A DNA stretch of 64,000 bases from Flaccisagitta enflata. Taxonomy: Eukaryota > Chaetognatha > Sagittoidea > Aphragmophora. Both the position numbers and the translations under genes were made by a program. The stretch is from the NCBI GenBank assembly GCA_965153355.1, contig OZ231126.1, positions 68,138,001 through 68,202,000 of the forward strand. The letters run 5' to 3'. The notes beneath the pieces are model-generated. The model was not told where the DNA came from. It made no database searches and saw only the letters and a program-made list of their open reading frames with translations. This document shows, one piece after another, positions 18,459 through 29,800 of the stretch (positions are counted from its first letter, which is position 1; each line of letters opens with the position of its first letter).

Positions 18459-19983
18459 CTAAACGGCAGTTCCTCGCTCGAGATTCTGTTTGATTTCCGC
18501 CGTGTATTCGTCGTAAAACCTGAAATGGGGAGAAGATGAGGGTTAAGGGGCCATTAGTACAACTTGAAGTGACATTTGAAGGGGAAAGGGGGAAGGTACT
18601 TGCGCCCTTTTGTACGTGTTTGATTAAACGATTAGGCTACCTCTCTTTCATCTATAATTGATGTCTTTCGATTCAATTCGACATGAACGGAAGGCGATTT
18701 TGAGTCATATCTTTCGTAACAGTCTTTAAGTTGTTCCATATTCGTGAATCGCACGTACCTGCCCAGTTTCTTGTTGAATTTGGCGTTTCTCGAGTTGATA
18801 TAGTCGATGTCGTCGTCGTCGTTGTGGGTTCTTCTTCTCGAATATTTGGCCCTCTTCTTGATCTGCTTGTCCAGATCGGTGACCATCCGGCTGACGGCCT
18901 CGGCGGAGGGTTTGTGCGTGCCGTGGACGACAGTGGAATTGGCGTTGAACACTTCGTCGCCCAATTCCTCGATCTGCGCCACGTAGCCTTCCATATCCGG
19001 CGTCATTTGCTGCGTCAATCGATTGTACTGACGCGCAGTCGCCGCTTCGTAAGTCGAAAATCCTTCGTCGGGATTTGTCTTCTTTTGCTTTTTTCTGTGT
19101 CATTACGAGAAGTTAACATAAATGTAAGAGAAACGCGAATGCAAGAGAAACATAAATTTAAGAGAAACTTACATGGAAGAGAAACAAATGTAAGAAAATA
19201 AAACAAGATAAAGGAGACCCAAAGATGAAGAAGAGACAAAAATGAAGAAGAGACAAGAATGAAGATGGAACAAAAATGTTATCCAAGGCCCCAGTTTTCG
19301 CACAAAAGCTGAAATAATGTCACCTGTAAGAGGCATCAGCGTGATCGGCTTGCGTTTCCAGCGACTTAACCCGTTCGTAATCGACTCCCTTTGCTTTGGC
19401 TTCTTGTCGCTTTCTGCATGATAAATGAGAGAAATATGTTAAAATCAATAGCGAGATAGTCGATGGGACAGCCAAATGCGGTTTCTTTCATACCTGTGTC
19501 TATTGTCCAATCTTAATAGTAATTTACATTTTTCATTCATTCATTCATTCATTCATTCATTCATTCATTCATTCATTCATTCATTCATTCATTCATTCAT
19601 TCATTCATTTAATCAGAGTCAGACTGACTTGTCATCCTCGATCTCCCATTCGATTCTGCCGCGTTTCTTTTCATGGTTGGCCGGCAATTTGTTCCGCTTG
19701 TCTTCCTCCACCACTTCCTATAAAGAAGCGAGTTGGGGTTATGAAAGTGTGAGTCGAACAGAAACAGATATCATAAACCATGATAAAGCCAAATTAGCGT
19801 TCTTAGGTTCTTGGAAAAATTTTAACTTACTTGATGATTTAGTTTTCTGGCCTCGTTTCGCCTCATTTGCAGCTCGCGCAGTCTCTTCAATCTGTCTTCT
19901 CTCGCATCTGCACCAGCACTCGACGACGCACTTGAACTTGACGACGAACTCGGTCCCGCGTCACTTCCGGCCCCGGAAGACAT
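18459..19983 (-). CDS. SYF2: Pre-mRNA-splicing factor SYF2
   Basis: Five exons: 19983-19831, 19717-19629, 19413-19324, 19094-18759, 18519-18459; 242 residues, equal to the usual family length of about 240. A component of the Prp19-associated spliceosome complex, nuclear. Diagnostic segments: RNEARKLNHQEVVEEDKR across junction 1, GVDYERVKSLE, PDEGFSTYEAATARQYNRL, HGTHKPSAEAVSRM, RAKYSRRRTHNDDDDIDYI, and the C-terminus QNLERGTAV. The N-terminus is a Ser/Ala-rich low-complexity stretch. All junctions are GT-AG and in phase. Intron 2 contains an ATTC microsatellite. It is followed 368 bp later by RPL34 on the same strand. Confidence 0.96.
19531..19611 (+). repeat. ATTC tetranucleotide microsatellite
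   Basis: About 20 near-perfect tandem CATT units inside SYF2 intron 2. A weaker GAAT/ATGA run occurs at 26890-26940 in an Unkempt intron. Confidence 0.95.
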
Positions 19984-20562
19984 ATCCTCAAGTATAAGAA
20001 GTCCGAGTCTTTCAAGTTCAGCTTTGAATCATTTAAGTTCGCGACTTTTTGTGAAGACACTTCAATCTTTTCGAAACGCAATTTCAAGTCAAATCTTTTT
20101 CACTATTAAAATCTGAAATGAGTTGGTGTGATGGAAAGGGGAGAGTTTTGGTAGATGAAATTGGCTTAACTATAGAAAAAATAGGTTATAATGGCACAAT
20201 CCACGTGGTTAAATAGAATTCTACGGGCTACTTTCTACAACAACTGAAAAAAAGTCGATACCACATAACACAAACACGGAAATAAACTAGATCCTTACAT
20301 GTAAAGCGAAAAAGTCTCGGCCGAGTGTCTTTAAAACTAACAGGGTGTGCAAAAAAAAAAATAAATAAATAAAAAGTGAGCTCAGAAAAATCATTGTAAA
20401 AACTTTTTATTTATACATGATTTTTTTTATATAACAGCTATTTAATATCAAAAAACTACAACTAGTTTTATTTAAATAAAAGTTTAATTTCATTTTTTGC
20501 ACTTCAAATTATAATTTTCCATTTTTTTTGCACACCTCGTTTGTAAATGTGGCCACTAAAAT

Positions 20563-22545
20563 CTAAAAAGAGTATGGGTCCGCAACTGGGATCAAAGGGC
20601 GTTGTCAAAGGGCGTTGTGAAAGGGTGTCGTCAAACGGCGTTGTCAAAAAGCGTTGTCAAAAAGCGTTGTCAAAAAGTGTGGTCAAAAAGTGTGGTCAAA
20701 CGGCGTGGTCAAACGGCGTGGTCAAACGGCGTGGTCCAACAGCGTGGTCCAACAGCGTGGTCCAACAGCGTGGTCCAACAGCGTGGTCCAACAGGTCAAA
20801 CGGCACGGTCAAATGGCGTGGTCAAACAGTGTGGTTAAATGGCGTGGTTAAATGGCGTGGTCAAAGGGCGTGGTCAAATGACATTGTCAAATGGCGTTGT
20901 CAAATGGCGTTGTCAAATGGCGTTGTCAAATGGCGTTGTCAAATGGCGTTATCAAATGATGTTGTAAAATGGCGTTGTCTAATGGCGTTGTCAACCTGAT
21001 TGTCAAACAGCATTGTCAAACGGCGTTGTCAAACGGCGTTGTCAAACGGCATTGTCAAATGGCGTCGAGTCTACAAAGTTTCAACCAAATCAGTTAAAAA
21101 ACCTAAGTTTTGCCTATTTTTCACTAGGAGGTAGGCTGGTTAGGTTGTAAGCCAGTTTGGCAGTTTACCTTGCTGAAATCTTGATGAATCACAATCATAT
21201 GTTGAGTCCTTCCATTTAGAGGTTCCATAATCAGTTTCAACCAAATTGGTTAGAGAATGCCAAAGTTGTGCCCATTTTCCACTTTTAAGCCAGAAGGCTG
21301 GATGGGTGGTAGGCTGGTATGGCTGGTTAGCATGCTGAAATCTCTATAAATTACAAACATATGTTGAGTCTTTCCATTTAGATACTTTTTACCAAATAAG
21401 TTGAAACATGACGAAGTTATGCATGTTTTTCACTTTTAGGCTAGTAGGCTGGTTGGGTGGTATGCCGGTTGCGCCGGTTAGCATGCTAAAATCAAAGTCA
21501 CGTGTTGAGTCCTTCCATTAAGAGACTACATACAAGTACCAAGATTCAACCAAATTGGTTGAAAATGCCAAAGTTATACACATTTTTCACTTTTAGGCCT
21601 TGGTTGGGTGGTAGGCCAGTTTGTCCGGTTAGCATGCTAAAATCTTTATACATCAAATTCATATGTTGAGTCCTTCAATTTAGGGACTACATACTAAATT
21701 TCAACCAAATCTGTTGAAAAATGCCGAAGTTATAAATGCACGTTTTTCACTTGTAGGCTGGTAGGCCGGCTTGGCCAGTTAGCACAGGGGTGCATGCTAA
21801 AATCTTTACAATTCAAATACATATCTCGAGTCCTTCCATTTAAAAAATGTCAAAGTTATGCACTTTTTTCACTTTTAGGCTGGTAGGCCACAGTCCCATC
21901 ATTTATACGGTATCAGGAAATAGAAACATTTTAGGCCCAAAATCATTTTTCTCTTACCAAACATTAATGTAGATAGACCCAATTTATCCCCTTGGTTTAG
22001 TTTCAGGGCAGGGCAATCATATAGAGGACAAGGTATAAACCTCAGAGTACTAAATGAACTCAAAAGTGCCATTTTATGAGATCTAGGAAAATGGAGTAAA
22101 AATACCCTCATACGTAAAATGCAAAATTCAGGGCCGTCAGCCATGACAATGCCCGACAGAGACTTGAACTACATAGTCAGTAGGTGATAGAACCTAAATG
22201 TTTAAGCGGCTAAGATTTTTTACTAAGAAAACATCTTTCAAACAGATCTAGTTTTATGGCGCAAATTACCTAATTCCATTCTATTTCCTAGACTTGTGGG
22301 GGTGAGGCTGGTTGGGCCGGTTGGGGTGGTCCGATCTTAACATACGCATAGGCTGCAAAGCGGCTTATCCTAGTACAACTTCTCTCCAAATATGAAGGAA
22401 ATCGGTTAAGGCGTTCAAGAGTTAGCCCATTTTTAAAAGTGTTGATGATGACGACGACGACGACAACGACACCCACCCGCCTCGATCTATTGTCCGCGTC
22501 GGAATGGTATTCCGTCGCGGACAAAAATTTGAGCAAGATAGACAA
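20563..22545 (+). mobile_element. Composite minisatellite element (copy 1)
   Basis: Starts GAGTATGGGTCCGCAACTGG, followed by a 13-bp minisatellite (TCAAACGGCGTTG and variants, about 20590-21068). Next come about five degenerate tandem units of roughly 150-200 bp, each with a GTTGAGTCCTTCCATT core and a TTTTTCACTTTTAGGCTGGTAGGC end, then a unique segment. It ends with a near-perfect hairpin: GTCCGCGTCGGAAT paired with ATTCCGTCGCGGAC (22489-22531). A shorter copy with the same beginning and end lies at 59265-60063. The reading frame through the 13-bp units is a repeat artefact. It occupies most of the SYF2-Unkempt intergenic gap. Confidence 0.85.
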
Positions 22546-22556
22546 TAAAATGGCTA

Positions 22557-22939
22557 CAGACGGACCACTAATTTAGCATGTGGAGGCACAAATTTTAGCA
22601 CCACCTCCTACAGCCCAACCCCATCAATTTTTTCACTTGGAACTGCTCTGGATACTTTGGGGCAGTATAAATGGCGCCACCGTGGCGATTTTTGAGTTTC
22701 CACTTTTAACCTCCCCAAATGACCAACTTTTGCCCACCCCTGAACCACCCCTTGAAGGCCCAAAAAATTTCAAAATTGGGGGGTTAATAATGGAAATTCA
22801 AAAATCTCCACAGCGACGCCATTTGCATGGTCCAAAGGTATCTAAAGCAGTTCCAAGTGAAAAAATCGGTTGATGGGTTTGGGCTGTAGGGGGTGGTGCT
22901 AAAACTTTATGTGTCTCCACACGCTAAATCAGTGGTCTG
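22557..22939. mobile_element. MITE, CAGACGG family (copy 1)
   Basis: Inverted repeats: CAGACGGACCACTAATTTAG on the left, its complement with mismatches on the right (about 22915-22939). The inner arms contain a matched pair around AGCACCACC...TACAGCCC. The right end lacks a clear TA. Directly adjacent to the composite minisatellite element. The better preserved copy is at 60314-60717. Confidence 0.75.
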
Positions 22940-23863
22940 TCTTTATATAATTAGAATAGATCGTGCTCATATTCTGATGTTACAAAATGAAGAAAAAAAT
23001 GCGCGCTAAATCATATAGAGAGTGAAATTCGGCGAAATCCGGCTTGGTTTTTGAGGTGCGCGCTTCCACATCTTTTACATGGAAAACAGTGTGACGCGAC
23101 AAATGCTTGTACAACAATATGTATCCGAAAAACGTGAGCGATATTCTAAGTATGCAGCACCGGGAAATGGGGGGGGGAGTGTCTCGTTCAGGTTCTCTGT
23201 GACTTAAAGGAAAGAGTATGTACAGCTCAGCTCAGAATCCGCGTAAAGAAAATCATGATTGAAATCAAATTACTAATCCAGCAAGCATCGCGACAATCGA
23301 TTAGGGATCGACCAAATGTATAGCCGAATGTATAACCGAATTTCTACCGCTGTAAAGCAGACAGGCCTACAACGAAAAACTTAGTAACTGTCTAATAAGT
23401 CAGAATCGCCTAGGCTAGATCATTGTTTATGCTAAATTTTATTCAAAGTTATTGATGGTTGAGCAACGCCGTGAATCTCATGAAAATCGAAAAAGCGAGT
23501 GCAATCAAATTTTTTGAATTGATTGCAGTAGCCTATTTATTGGTCAGAAGAAAAAAACATGGACCTAAGAAGCAGGGCTAAAATTGGTTGCAAAACGGGG
23601 CGGCAAAAACGAATTTTTTCACTGGGCTATACTATTGAGTCGGGGGTCGGGAGGCTTTCAATCATTTTCCCCATTTGAAAAAGGCAAACCCGGTCTTTAA
23701 AGATGCCATATGAGTTAATGCGACTGCGAGTCCTAATTCCCGCTGAAGGGAACTAATGAGGCAGATCGAAAACTACGAAGGACCATCATCTTGCCATTAG
23801 CAAGATGAAGACAATGCAGAATGGACAAATGAACCCATTTCCCACGACAAGTTTACATAAAAA
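22940..23863. other. Intergenic spacer 3' of Unkempt
   Basis: Probable 3' untranslated region and spacer. I looked on the minus strand for a RING-finger exon that could complete Unkempt and found no open frame with paired Cys/His residues. Confidence 0.5.
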
Positions 23864-26800
23864 TTAACTAGCAGAGGAAGAAGGGGGATTATTTCCTGAA
23901 ACTGGCGTTTGTTGTTGCTGTTGTTGTTGGTTTGGTTGCTGTTGTGGAGGAAAGCCCGGAGGAGGCGCTTGAGACGCCGCCCCGCCAGAATGTTGCTGTT
24001 GTTGATGGTGATGATGAAAGAGCGTTTTTTCAACGCGCTCTAAATCTTGACGGAGTTGCTGTTGCAGAATCAACACCTGCAGTTCAAGCAAGAATAACAT
24101 CATCGTTACGCCGTAAGCCCGATCGCACGTCAGTAGAACACAGTTCAAATTATGGAAGGCCCGGCAGAGCGCCAGAGATCACTGGCCATGAAGAACAGGC
24201 GAACTGGCGCGACTATGCCAGTGAAAGAAATTCTGATCTCGTTTTCACAGATTTACTTAAAAGCGTCGTGGCATACTTGCTGAACTGGCAGGCTTTCCAA
24301 CTCCTCGTGTCGTTGCAAGCACTTCATATGTTGGTTCGTGACGCCGACTCTTTCCAACTCTTGAAGCAAAGAGGCGCATCTTCCAGCGGCTTCGTCCCGC
24401 TGTTGTAACGCCATCAGCTTGTCGGCTTCGACTTTTCCAACCAACAACTTGGATTCCTCAGCTTCTTTCTTCCAAGCGTCGCACGCCTGTCAAGAGTCGC
24501 GTAGGAAGTAACAGACACTGTTAGAACGTGTTGGGGGTCAATGTTTACCGTGTCATGAGTATAATCAAAATTGTGTTTCTTAATGATCACAGACTTATCA
24601 TAGGTACCGTTAAACCATAAAACAGCCAGTCACTTTACTTTGAAACAGTTACCATCAAACTGTTGAAATGCATGTTTCTGTCGATCACTTTTAGGGACGA
24701 AGTGTCTACCTTGTGTCTGTGACCAGCAATCATAACCATTTTCCTTTTCAGGGTCATTAACTTTACAAGGTGGCTCTTTACCATGTCACTTCTCACCTGT
24801 CAAAGATGTCATTTTGAAAACAATTCTAAAACGAGCATCAGTAATGAAAACAGTGCCGCACATTAATTCAATCGTTTTCTATTTACTGTGTGACTGTGAG
24901 CAGATATACCTTTCTGGCTTGTAACATTGATTCTTCCCAAGCGGCGAGGGTAGATCTACTGGAAAGAACCTCCTCTTGAAGGCGTAACAATTCGGCAGTT
25001 CCTAAATTTCCGGCATGATCAGGCAAGCTGCCTGCAGATGTTCTTTGGAGTCCTATCATTATGACAATAGGTTTTTTTTTTGTAATAAAGAGATTCATCT
25101 GAATTCAATTACCAGGCACTCGATCATACTTGGTCAATGGTCATACACCATTTTTTCAATCAAGAAGCGACAATTTTCATTAGACACGCAATCAGCTCTA
25201 ATTACCAATGTAATTTGGCGGGGAAGCAGTAACAACTAACTTTTAATCATAGTCATTTGCATCACAACCCTCACCCTGAGGTAACGCGAAAAGGGACGAG
25301 GAGAGTAGAGGGGACGACTGGTTACCATTGCCACTTCCAGGAGAAAGCCCAGCTGAAGGTCCAAATCGTCCCGGTTGCCTACAGGAAAAAGATCAAAGAC
25401 TATGCGTAATCTGCGTACTAGAAGTATCAGAAAGAATACACTGGGCGTGTTTCAATTGACGACAACAAACGCGATTGTGCCCGTCAAACAAGTTAACAGG
25501 GTGAACTCACTACATACATATTAACATTCCCATGAGGGAGTGAGCAAAGTGAGGAGCCTGTGAACCAAGCCAGCTAGCTAAGCGAGCATAACGCTTTAGC
25601 GGTGTCGAACAAGTGAACAAAGTGAGCAGTGCGACTGAACAGATGTAGCGAGCGACCGAGTGGCCCATTTATAACTCGTTTGTCTGTGACTAGAAATGCG
25701 CGCAAAGTGACACCTGTACACATATTTTTGTCAAAGCATAGCATACGTTAAAACTACAAGAAGCATACTTCTTGTCTGACAACTGTGATAGAATTTTTAC
25801 TGTAGATGGCCAAGGGTCTTACTTCACTTCAGTTAGAATTTCACCTCACTAGGTCAACTGGAAGTATCGTTTTTGCGCATCTCATACTTGCCATGCTTTG
25901 GCAATGATATGTGTACAGTTGTTACAGGTGTCTCAAGAAGACACGTCAAGATACGTCTCGCTAACCCTAATAGACCCGCGGCGGCGATGGTATCCCTAAT
26001 CTGCTGCATAGTTGGCTGGGCATGTTGCTGGCCCAAAGAGAAAGCACGTTGACGCAACTGCGGTTGCTGCTGCTGCTGCTGCATAGATGCAACGTTCATC
26101 GCGACGGTCGACAGAGGAGACATACTACTCGCACCTTAAGTGGAGATGGTTAAAATATGGTGAATGGTGACGGATGTCAATGGACCAATATACAATAAAT
26201 TTGGTGTGTCAATCGAAATTTTTTTATTGTCAACATAAAAACAGAGAAATAGTATTGAGGAATTAAGATATAATATCTGATAACTTTACAAATCTCTAAT
26301 TTTGTATTGTCCGTCATAGCAGGGTAAAGTTACACTGTTAATAAAGCCTAAAGGAAAGAAGCTGAAAAACTTAAGTCTTTAAAGGCAACATTGTGGCTAG
26401 TCGATGTAAATTGCACAAGTTCAGGAATTAATATTATCATCATAATAATAGGCAAAGGGTATTAATTATTTATGAATGTTGTTGAAAGTTGGTATACAGG
26501 TTAGTAGTGCCCTAAAAATAACACTGACCAAGTTTCATCAACATCTGAGTTGTGGTTCTCAAGTTTTAAAGGGTTGACACAGCAAACGACGGCTTACTAT
26601 ACGATCAAGGCTATGTTATAGACCACATCGAGAAATAACTTGATGTGGCCAAAAATCACGGTTGTCCTACCTGAAGTGGAGAGAGCGGCGTTGGGTTCGC
26701 CAAAGCCTGGAGGTCCACTGGTGCCGGAAGCGGCCTGCGGACGATTCAGCATGGCCCCGTCTGGGATGCTGATCGGCAGAGAGCGACCCAAAGCCAGGCC

Positions 26801-29800
26801 CATGGGACTACCGAATGAGGCGGAAAAGGACGAGCTGGCAGAGTTCGGCTCCTCGTTTGGGTCCTGCTGAGAGAATGTGACAAATGGATGAATGAATGGA
26901 ATGAATGAATAAATGAATGAGTGAATGAATGAATGAAAAGATTTGAACAGCATCCTCAGGCGCCAGCGGCACCCCAAATAGACATTTAGTGAGCTAGGGC
27001 ATTTACTTGGCTTGATTATTGAAATGAGATGGAAGCCACAAGTACTTCTGGGCAGGAGTGGTGAAGGCCTTTCTTATTCTTACACTTCTACACTAAAGTT
27101 CTCTTAGTGCTTAACGGCGCCGAGACATACCATTGTAAATGGCTACTAAGAGCCCTGGTCAGCGGGTCCTTACCACACAGGTGGACCAGACCCCAGGGCT
27201 GCAATTCCGCGTTAGCAACATTGAGAAGAGAAAGATCGACACTGTTTCACATCCATCCAAGCAAAAATTCTTAAAAATATCGCTTCAAACAAAACGAAAC
27301 CAGGCGAAAGAATTGAATGATTTTAAAATGAATTCATACATACTTTCGTATTTGCATGCTTATTTTTTATTTTTCTTTACTTATAAAAATAATGAAATAT
27401 CTAATGCTGAGAGGGGTTCCATTCTTGTTTAAAGGACTTTTTTGGCGTGTATGATTAAGAAAACCGCAATATGCAAATAAGGATTTCAATCATTTCATCA
27501 AACTGAAAATCAAGAGATGCGAGGAATGTGATGTTAACTAGCCATATGTTGCCGCGGGATTCTTTCTTTGTTCCTTCTTCGTTCCTTTATTCCTTTCATC
27601 CTCTTTCCTCCATTACAACCCCCCCCCCCGCGGCCGCAATTGCCGCACTTTAGTAATTGCCTGCCGCGTAGCATTGCTACCACGCTACACATAATCGGCA
27701 CAGCTAATACCGAGTTTTCCCCACTCACTTGCACGCCGTGTTCGACTTCGATGTTTTCGATATTCAGATCGTCAATATCGAGGTCTTCTAATCCATTGGC
27801 CAACACGCTCTCAACCGTGTCTCCCAAGTTAAAGTACGCTGGAAATAAAGGAAATTGATTTAGCCAGGCCAACATTTTTAGGCTGCGCACTGGTCGTAAA
27901 TAACTGAAATGACTTCTACTTCAATATCATTGATAAAGACAATTAATGATAGTCTGATTTGACAGGAATGACTTTAAATGACGAAATACTGACTTTAAAG
28001 GACGAAATACACGAATTGCTTCGATGGATACAATCACTCAACGTTGAGTCAACGTCCATGGTAAAGATATAAAACAAATGCGTTTATAGGACTACCAAGC
28101 CTACCATTGAGCGGAGATCTAGACCCTCCCAAAGCGGACGACGAGGATATTCCCGAGGACGTGGAAGAAAGCCTATGATGGCGCGCAAAGACACTTCCGC
28201 CGCTGCCAACGGACCCAGTCAGCGGAACTGCCATCCCACCGCTGCTGCTACTTCCCCCGCCGCCGCCACCGCCGCCGTTGTTGCCCCCCAAGCGCCGCTG
28301 CAGGACTTCCTGTTTCCGCTGCGCCTTCTCCACCTCGTTCATGGTGAGGTCGTTTTCGATCTCCAAAATCTCACGTCGCATCCCCGCCGTCATGTCCATC
28401 TGTATTCCAGATAAGGCATGGAAGCTTTGATCGTGCTTTGACCGTGCAATCAAACAATCAGAGTAGGTTTTAAAGCATCTTAACATTTCATCTCATTTGA
28501 ACATAACATGTAGCTTAGACATTTTGGAAAATGTTGCAGATTTGCTAACGAATGTTGCTAACGAATGTTGCTAACGAATGTTGCTAACGAATGAACTTCA
28601 TGTTATAGGGGGTTGTTGGGTAAAAAGGGTTTATTTAGCCCTAGTATCAGTTTGAGTGGGCGACCCATTTTACCACACTCTACCATAATGGCCGTAACAT
28701 TTCACGGGATAAGGCCTATCAAATTCCTTGATTTGCCAGCACGGAAATTCATGACTATACAATGTACAATGCATACATCGAAAAACTCAAAATATACCTT
28801 ATTTTGCGGCCAGTGAGTTTGCCAGGTCCCTGAGGATGACAAATCGGAGGAGGAGAAAGAATCCTCCGCCGAGATTTGATTGTGGTGGAAGTTGGACGAG
28901 GTGGACAGCGTTCTGCCCCGACCATTGTTGCTCTGTAAGGATGCCAAGGAAACATTACAGTGATTGTACCGTACAGTGAAACAAGAAAACCACTTTTACC
29001 ATTGTTGCTCTGCGATAACGCCGAGGAAAAACTAACGATTCTACAGTGATAGTAAAGTGAAACAACAACTAATATAAGAAACAAGTAAAACACGTGAACC
29101 AGCAGCGGCAAAATTACTACAGAACAAAACCCGCTATGTATAACAAAAGTTGGTTAGCCTCCAGACATTTCTTAGTATCTAAGCTCAATTACTTTTCCCG
29201 TTTTCACCCGTCAATGCAAAATTAAGCGTCCACTTACATTTCCTGAGTTGGCCTGAGGCTGAGCTGCGACGTTAGCAATGTTAAACACATCAATTTCTAC
29301 CTCCTTTTCCCCACCAGCGTGCACCTAAAAGCGGAAAACCAAGCAAAAGCGCGTGTTATTTTCATAGGGAGGGCTGTGTCATGGTGCCATGAGGGTAGGC
29401 AAAGGCAGTGACGAAAAATGGCGCTGGACAAACTTACAGTCCGTGAACACCAAATAAGCCAGGAAAAGAAGCGTAAGAGGTCGACCGACCTTTCGACCAA
29501 AGAGACCAAAGTCGTATAGACGAGACTCTTTTAAAGGGGAAGGCAAAAAATCAATCTAAAAAGCAGATGGTACAAGCCAAACACCCAAAAGACGATGTAC
29601 GATCTAACGTTTACATTATTGTGGGTGGCAGTAGATTCGTTGGGTCCGCTATTCGGGGGATTTGCCGAGGTGGGGGTTCCGGCGCTTTGTCCTCCACTTC
29701 CTTCCGAAGGCAACGCGTTGTTTACGTATCCTGAAGGAATAACATGAGGATTAATTACGCTTTATGTAATGCTCGCGTGTTGAGTCAACCAGTTCGTCCC

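Noticed and set aside
20547-20999. 150-residue ORF with repeated WSNGVVK-like units
   Set aside because: Produced by the 13-bp minisatellite; out-of-phase 13-mers give a 39-bp pseudo-repeat protein.
20590-21068. CRISPR-like array
   Set aside because: Units are directly tandem with no spacers, in a eukaryotic genome.
20563-22545. Helitron
   Set aside because: A 3' hairpin is present but no CTRR end after it, no clear 5' TC, and no Rep/helicase; left as a composite element of unknown class.
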